Assembly (NCBI GenBank): GCA_029863245.1
Contig: JAOTVV010000005.1
Coordinates: 1-64,000, forward strand
Length of the DNA stretch: 64,000 bases
Direction: 5' to 3'
Origin: Gemmatimonadota bacterium
GTDB taxonomy: Bacteria; Gemmatimonadota; Gemmatimonadetes; Gemmatimonadales; GWC2-71-9
Positions 61,745 to 64,000 of this stretch are shown one piece after another (within the stretch, counting starts at the first letter, position 1; each line of letters opens with the position of its first letter). A model generated the notes under the pieces. The model saw nothing but the letters and a program-made list of their open reading frames with translations. It was not told the DNA's origin and made no database searches. The position numbers were made by a program, and so were the translations under genes.

Positions 61745-63925
61745 GTGAGCATTCGCGCCGCCGGTGGGAATGGTCGCTCGGCGCTCGTCGTGGCGCTCGT
61801 GTCGCTCGCGGGGCTCGTCGTGGCGCCGACGGCAGGACGCGCTCAGACCGGAATGATCGCCGGCGCGGTCTGGGAGGCCGGATCGGGAACGCCGCTCGAA
61901 GGGGTCACCGTGGTGTTGCGGGGCACGCCACTCAGGACCGTGACCGATGCCCGGGGGCAGTTCACGATTGGGCATCTCGAAGCGGGCCGCTACACGCTGC
62001 TCGTCGCCGCCATCGGGTTTGCTCGCGACAGTCAGCCCGACATCCTGCTCGGGGACGGGGAGCGGCGGGTCGTCAGGCTCGTCCTGCGGCCGGAGGCGCT
62101 CCTGCTGCCGGAGTTCGTCGTCACCGGAACCCGCGGAGCCGAGCGAAGCGACGAAGCCATGGCCAGCATCGCCGTCCTTCCGGCCCACGAGCTGGTGCGG
62201 CGCAACGTGACGACACTCGACCAGGCTCTGGTCTACGTGCCGGGTGTCACCTTCAACGGCAGTAACCAGCTCGACATCCGCGGGGCCGCGGGGTTCGCCC
62301 GGGGAATCGGGAGCCGTGTGCTGATGCTCCTGGACGGCCACCCGATCCTGAGCGGCGACGGCGGCGAGATCGATTTCGTGAGCATACCGCTCCTCGACCT
62401 GGAGCAGGCGGAGATCGTGAAGGGCGCGTATTCAGCCGTCTACGGCAGCAACGCGCTCGGTGGCGTGGTGAACCTGATCACGGCCCCGGTGAGCAGCACG
62501 CCGGAGACAGTGGTGCGGGTGCACGCCGATGCGTACACGTATCCGTCAGAGTACAGTTGGGCCGACGGGATGCAGGGTGCGTTCGGGTTCGGACTCCAGC
62601 ACTCCCGGCGACTCGGCTCGGTGGGCGTGCGGACGTTCATCGGTCACGAGCGCACGGACGGATACAAGGAGAACGGCGATTCGAGACGCTGGATTGGGAG
62701 AGTGAAGCTCGCTTCGTCGGCCGATGCCGATCATCCCTGGGACGTGTACGGCATGTTCAGTCGCGAGCGAGCCGGCGAGTTCTTCACGTGGCGATCACAG
62801 GATGAGCCGTATCGCGTCCCTGCGGCGTATGTCGGGGATCACACGTTCGAGCATCGGCTGCTGACGGGTGCGACGATCACCCCGCGTGCCCGGGCGTCGC
62901 ACCTCGTCAAGCTGAGCCCCTACTTCAACATCACGCGGATCGCCAACGACTTCACGGACAACGACGATTGGCACACGGCCGTGAAGCCTGGCCTGACGGC
63001 GGAGGTCGCGTGGTATGCGGGGGACCGACACGCAATCCGGCTCGGTGTAGATGGGGCGCACACCTGGGTCACCTCGAACTTCCTCGGCGCGCCGAAGATA
63101 CGGGACATGGCCGCGTTCGTGCAGGACGAGATCCAGCTCACGAGCCGGCTCAAAGGCTCGCTCGGCGTCCGCCTCGACCATCACAAAGCCGACCTCGGCG
63201 TGGCCGAGTGGGCTGTGAGTCCCAAGATCGGTGCGTCGCTGCGCGTCGGATCGGGTGCCACCCTTCGAACGTCGGTCGGCGCCGGTTATCGGGCGCCGAG
63301 TGCGATCGAGCAGTTCGTGTCCTCGCAGCAGTTCGGCTTTCGCGTGATCCCGAATCCGGATCTGACAGGTGAACACGCGTGGTCGGCAGAACTCGGCGCC
63401 ACGGTCCGCATCCTTGACGAAGTCCGGGTCGACGCGGCCGTATTCGGCAGCCTCTACCGAGATCTGATCAGCCCGGCGCCCGCGCCGGGCCAACCATTCG
63501 TCTTCCAGTTCGGAAACGTATCGCGGGCGCGCGTCGCGGGACTCGACGTCGGGTTACATGCACAGGTCGTTCCGTCCCTGCTCGACGTGCAGGCGACGTA
63601 TCTCCTTTTGGACACCGAGGATCGAGCCACGGGATCGCCACTGCCGTACCGTTCCCAGCACAACGTCACGGGGACGCTCAACCTGCTGGGTGGCCTGGCG
63701 GGGGTTGACCTTCGGTATCGGAGTCGGGTGGAAGGCGTGCTGGCCTATCCCCTCGACCCGCGCTCCGATGTGACAGTCGTCGATCTGCGAGTCGGGTATC
63801 GAGCGCTCAACGTGCTGTGGCAGCTCAAGGTGGCGAACGTCTTCAACCAGTTCTACGTGGATGTACAGGAGCGGAACCCCGGGCCCCCACGAAGCATCGC
63901 CATCACCGCGCTCCGCGGGCTCTGA
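61745..63925 (+). CDS. TonB-dependent outer-membrane receptor
   Basis: 726 residues from GTG 61745. A signal peptide (about 1-34, ending RAQTG) precedes a carboxypeptidase-regulatory-like domain (about 35-115; TPLEGVTVVLRGTPLRTVTDARGQFTIG), a plug domain (about 130-245; DQALVYVPGVTFNGSNQLDIRGAAG, GRGPASAVYGS-like YSAVYGSNALGGVVN) and a beta-barrel to the end (RDLISP region, then LRVGYRALNVLWQLKVANVFNQFYV). It imports a large nutrient such as an iron complex, vitamin B12 or polysaccharide. Substrate unknown; the gene is complete here. Confidence 0.88.
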   Translation: MSIRAAGGNGRSALVVALVSLAGLVVAPTAGRAQTGMIAGAVWEAGSGTPLEGVTVVLRGTPLRTVTDARGQFTIGHLEAGRYTLLVAAIGFARDSQPDILLGDGERRVVRLVLRPEALLLPEFVVTGTRGAERSDEAMASIAVLPAHELVRRNVTTLDQALVYVPGVTFNGSNQLDIRGAAGFARGIGSRVLMLLDGHPILSGDGGEIDFVSIPLLDLEQAEIVKGAYSAVYGSNALGGVVNLITAPVSSTPETVVRVHADAYTYPSEYSWADGMQGAFGFGLQHSRRLGSVGVRTFIGHERTDGYKENGDSRRWIGRVKLASSADADHPWDVYGMFSRERAGEFFTWRSQDEPYRVPAAYVGDHTFEHRLLTGATITPRARASHLVKLSPYFNITRIANDFTDNDDWHTAVKPGLTAEVAWYAGDRHAIRLGVDGAHTWVTSNFLGAPKIRDMAAFVQDEIQLTSRLKGSLGVRLDHHKADLGVAEWAVSPKIGASLRVGSGATLRTSVGAGYRAPSAIEQFVSSQQFGFRVIPNPDLTGEHAWSAELGATVRILDEVRVDAAVFGSLYRDLISPAPAPGQPFVFQFGNVSRARVAGLDVGLHAQVVPSLLDVQATYLLLDTEDRATGSPLPYRSQHNVTGTLNLLGGLAGVDLRYRSRVEGVLAYPLDPRSDVTVVDLRVGYRALNVLWQLKVANVFNQFYVDVQERNPGPPRSIAITALRGL

Positions 63926-63947
63926 GGCGCTCCAGGCGGCGACCGAC

Positions 63948-64000
63948 GTGAAGATCGCCTTCATCGGCACCCACGGTGTCGGCAAGACCACGCTCTGCTT
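63948..64000 (+). CDS. P-loop ATPase/GTPase, N-terminus only (partial)
   Basis: From GTG 63948 to the window edge, about 17 residues: KIAFIGTHGVGKTTLC, with the Walker A GxxGxGKTT motif. The start pattern resembles AAA_28-type P-loop proteins, but only the first residues are visible. Confidence 0.55.
   Translation, partial: MKIAFIGTHGVGKTTLC

Overview
The window is high-GC DNA from what looks like a free-living, diderm (Gram-negative type) bacterium. Evidence for an outer membrane includes SurA/PpiC-type periplasmic chaperones, an OmpA-family lipoprotein, a TonB-dependent receptor and many lipobox signal peptides. Several families here (DUF5916 outer-membrane proteins, DUF5117/DUF4953 zinc metalloproteases, many short lipoproteins, a DUF4384 protein) are common in Gemmatimonadota and neighbouring phyla. 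I lean towards Gemmatimonadota, but that is inference, not proof. GTG and TTG starts are frequent. I see no rRNA, insertion sequence, prophage or CRISPR array.

Layout. 0-4 kb: end of mfd, then ppiC-like, surA and pdxA on the plus strand. 4-13 kb: CorC-type membrane protein, CDF metal exporter, typA, a very acidic small protein, tRNA-Ile, an HpnP-like B12/radical-SAM enzyme and dinB. 13-17.5 kb: adenine/adenosine deaminase, dipeptide epimerase, DHFR-fold protein and small membrane proteins. 17.5-20.8 kb (minus strand): an octaheme cytochrome c, an aldo/keto reductase and a PLP dehydratase. 21-23 kb: an arsenic resistance locus (acr3, arsR, divergent arsC) with a clear dyad operator. 23-32 kb: a polyphosphate locus (ppx, ppk1, sixA, CHAD-CYTH fusion) facing a convergent gene for a DUF4956-PPK1 membrane fusion. 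32-38.8 kb: DUF4384 protein, SRPBCC and DUF2179 proteins, a Tat-exported aminotransferase, two TenA paralogues and small envelope proteins. 38.8-50.6 kb: molybdopterin oxidoreductase, zinc metalloprotease, EamA transporter, a PqqD/radical-SAM/ArsM-like triple fusion, a frameshifted hydrolase and a TVP38 protein. 50.7-64 kb: DUF5916 protein, gpmA, tRNA-His and tRNA-Trp, a patatin-ferredoxin fusion, lipoproteins, OmpA, PAS protein, TonB receptor and the start of a P-loop protein.

How the genes work together. The clearest functional unit is polyphosphate metabolism. Two PPK1 catalytic modules, one soluble and one fused to a multi-pass DUF4956 membrane domain, lie with an exopolyphosphatase, a phosphohistidine phosphatase and a CHAD-CYTH protein that could bind polyphosphate or cleave tripolyphosphate. 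The membrane fusion suggests polyphosphate synthesis coupled to the membrane. Arsenic is a second theme: a standard efflux/reductase locus at 21-23 kb, and at 45-48 kb an unusual radical-SAM protein fused to an ArsM-like methyltransferase that keeps all four ArsM cysteines and ends in two CC pairs.

Non-coding structure. Two families of short intergenic repeats are dispersed through the window: a polypurine/polypyrimidine family, one copy of which is translated inside pdxA, and a CCTACCGCC-type family. There is also a partial duplication of the tRNA-Trp 3' end, several sigma70-like promoters, several strong hairpins between genes, and a candidate structured RNA with its own promoter and terminator near 60.7-60.84 kb.
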